64,000 bases of DNA from Prorocentrum cordatum (lineage: Eukaryota > Sar > Dinophyceae > Prorocentrales > Prorocentraceae). Position 1 is the first letter of the stretch. Every line of letters starts with the position of its first letter. Positions 62,353-64,000 of this stretch are shown here, piece by piece. The notes beneath the pieces were generated by a model, which saw only the letters and a list, made by a program, of their open reading frames with translations, was not told the origin of the DNA and made no database searches. Location: NCBI GenBank assembly GCA_963575745.1, contig CAUYUJ010015748.1:129001-193000 (forward strand), read 5' to 3'. The translations under genes were made by a program, and so were the position numbers.

Positions 62353-63973
62353 CAACAGTTCGCCCTGCCAAAGATCAAGCCCCACGCCGCGAGCGCGGCC
62401 TTTGAATCGACGCGAGTCTCGCTCCAGACCTGCGCTGCTGAAAAGCAAGCTCAAAACATCTCCCTGCTTGGCCCCTCGACCGACGTCGAAGTGCTTGCTG
62501 CCGCGGGCGGGTCCGAACCGGCCCAGACGCACACTTGATGACGAATGAACCTATCCAAGATTAGCGCCTAGACAAAGCAAGGCTTCGAATGCTGCTTGGT
62601 GTCATTTCTGTGAGAAACCTTTGTCAAATCCGCACTGACAATCCAAAAGTCGCACACCCGCCCCCCAAATGTCCCGCAAACTTCCCCAATCGCTGCAGAC
62701 ATATCGCGAAGCGATGTCAGCAACCGACCTGGTCAGCGGCCTGTTGAATATCAAGCGTTGGTCGGATGCGTGCGAAGACGAATCTGGAGGAGATCTTGTA
62801 CGTCATTTCCAGAAGAGCGACAGGCCGCCAATTCTTGACATCTTTCCGCGGGGGGGCCCTCGGAAGCATCGAGGACTGAGTTTCTCGGCAACTGGGTTCG
62901 AGAATTCCTGTTTGAAGCAGGTGGTTGAAAAACGGACTAACAGTAAACGCCCCAGAGGCGCCAGGCCGCCATGCGCATAGATCTGGTGGGCGGCGCAGTT
63001 CATGTCTGCGCGCTTCCCATGGTCTCCGCGGCGTAGACTGCAGCTCGACCATCGTGAAAGGCTGAATGTTGGAAACGTCTTCAATGCCAGATGTGCGATG
63101 CCAATGGGCACGTGATTCCGAGGGGCCCGTTGACGAACTGTGCGAAGTGTTCCACCGAATCCCCGAATTCATCTGCAGGGGTGGGACGTCGTCGGGGGTT
63201 AAGCACAGGGGGCGCGCGAATTCCAGGGATGCGTCTGGCGCAGGGACATCTCTTGAGATGTTCAGCAGCCTGTTATCGCAATGAGTGGGCACATTCCCCC
63301 AGGCAGCTTTCACATCATCTTCGACAGACAAACGCGCGCACGTTTGTCGGACATACTGCGACGCCTGCGACGCGCAGCCTGGCTTTCCAGGTCTTTGCGC
63401 GGAAATGCGGGAGCTTCGCCGCAATCGGCTCGATCGCGGGTCGCCTTGGATATCGCGGCCTCCACTGCTGAGAGGCACATGACGTAAGTTTTGTCCAAAG
63501 TCTGTCGGGCGGCATCCGGACATGCATTGCCCCGCCAATCTGGGCCCAGCTTTGGCTTCCACCGCTTGGTTTTCTGGCGACGGGCGTCCAACGTCCTCCT
63601 GCGTTCGCCAACCAGCAGGCCCGCCAACGCAGCGCGGTGATCAGTGCCAATATCTAGATGATTCTTTGGTCGGCACTGCTAGTAAACCAGGCTGGAAACC
63701 AGAAGAATACAATCAATGCGCCGCCTCGCCAGAACTGAGTGTCCAGAGAGTGTTCACGGACTCGTTGAACGCGTCCTCTACGTTGGCAGCAATCAGCGAG
63801 CTCTGTTTTAGCAAATCAACCAAAATCGCACCCCTGAAACCGACGTCAAATTGAGTGTTGAAGACGCCTCCGGTAACACATCTACGCTCCGTGCGTCGCG
63901 CCATATCCATCTTTTCAAACGTGCTCGTCGCGCGCGCGAACATTTTATCAGGGCCATGGCCAGCACGCGGCAT
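62353..63973 (-). pseudogene. Degraded non-LTR retrotransposon: endonuclease end and reverse transcriptase
   Basis: Read on the minus strand from high to low coordinate: a region ending NVEDAFNESVNTLWTLSSGE (about 63725-63790), then LDIGTDHRAALAGLLVG (about 63605-63655), the C-terminal SDHR-like motif of APE-type endonucleases. Next come a linker (KTKRWKPKLGPDWRGNACPD), KNWRPVALLEMTYKISSRFV then ADQVG (about 62735-62835) of the reverse transcriptase fingers, a weak GFDKGF at the motif A position (about 62620), and FDVGRGAKQGDVLSLLF (about 62440-62490). Frames shift several times. The frame ends GVGLDLWQGELLT, where the expected next motif would be the YADD box, but the satellite begins instead. 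Confidence 0.7.
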
Positions 63974-64000
63974 TTTTTAGCTCAACAGCTCTTCTCCACC
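63974..64000. other. Window edge
   Basis: Too short to interpret; the endonuclease region may continue beyond it. Confidence 0.3.

Overview
The window looks like nuclear DNA of a dinoflagellate; the species cannot be named. The evidence is a same-strand cluster of genes with A-rich 3' ends, two sequences resembling the dinoflagellate spliced leader just upstream of genes, a HET-like gene, degraded non-LTR retrotransposons with a dinoflagellate-style RNase H tail, and a very large load of satellites, minisatellites and inverted-repeat elements. No rRNA, tRNA, CRISPR array or prokaryotic operon was recognised. Most open frames here run through (GGA)n, (CAT)n, CCAAGAGGCCCC and satellite DNA and are not genes.

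1-3414: GTCGTG-type low complexity, three ~380-bp tandem units, CCAAGAGGCCCC repeats and (GGA)n. 3415-11151: the best object in the window, a ~7.7-kb element with terminal inverted repeats (CCCAGTAGCCGAA..., 23/24 matching), AAGATAA-rich subterminal zones and four same-strand genes. The last gene has features of a CACTA/TNP2-like DDE transposase. Every gene is followed within 33-70 bp by an A-rich tract and a 16-nt hairpin (CTCCRCGnnCGYGGAG) whose stem changes are compensatory. The element sits inside a CCAAGACGGCCCC repeat, and an apparently uninterrupted copy of that site lies at about 2620-2697.

11152-12530: GGCGTCGGTGCT minisatellite and microsatellites. 12538-15830: an A/C-skewed, frameshifted gene remnant with one recognisable 93-bp intron. 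15880-17960: an array of small hairpin repeats. 18-31 kb: mostly gene-poor repeats, inverted-repeat elements and a 47-nt perfect palindrome. 31.9-43.4 kb: a 77-92-bp satellite in several blocks of both orientations, a 1.2-kb inverted-repeat element and the 3' part of a non-LTR retrotransposon. 44-47.3 kb: an AT-rich island with an unknown 334-aa gene on the minus strand. 49.4-51.5 kb: a near-identical tandem duplication of ~1 kb carrying a putative 82-bp exon. 51.7-53.1 kb: a HET-like gene on the minus strand. 53.6-60.2 kb: several MITE-like elements, GC-rich double hairpins and a pentanucleotide satellite. 60.2-62.35 kb: a ~63-bp satellite abutting a non-LTR retrotransposon (endonuclease plus reverse transcriptase, minus strand) that is cut just before where the catalytic YADD box would be expected.

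All identifications come from reading the sequence. Family names rest on remembered motifs, not on database searches.
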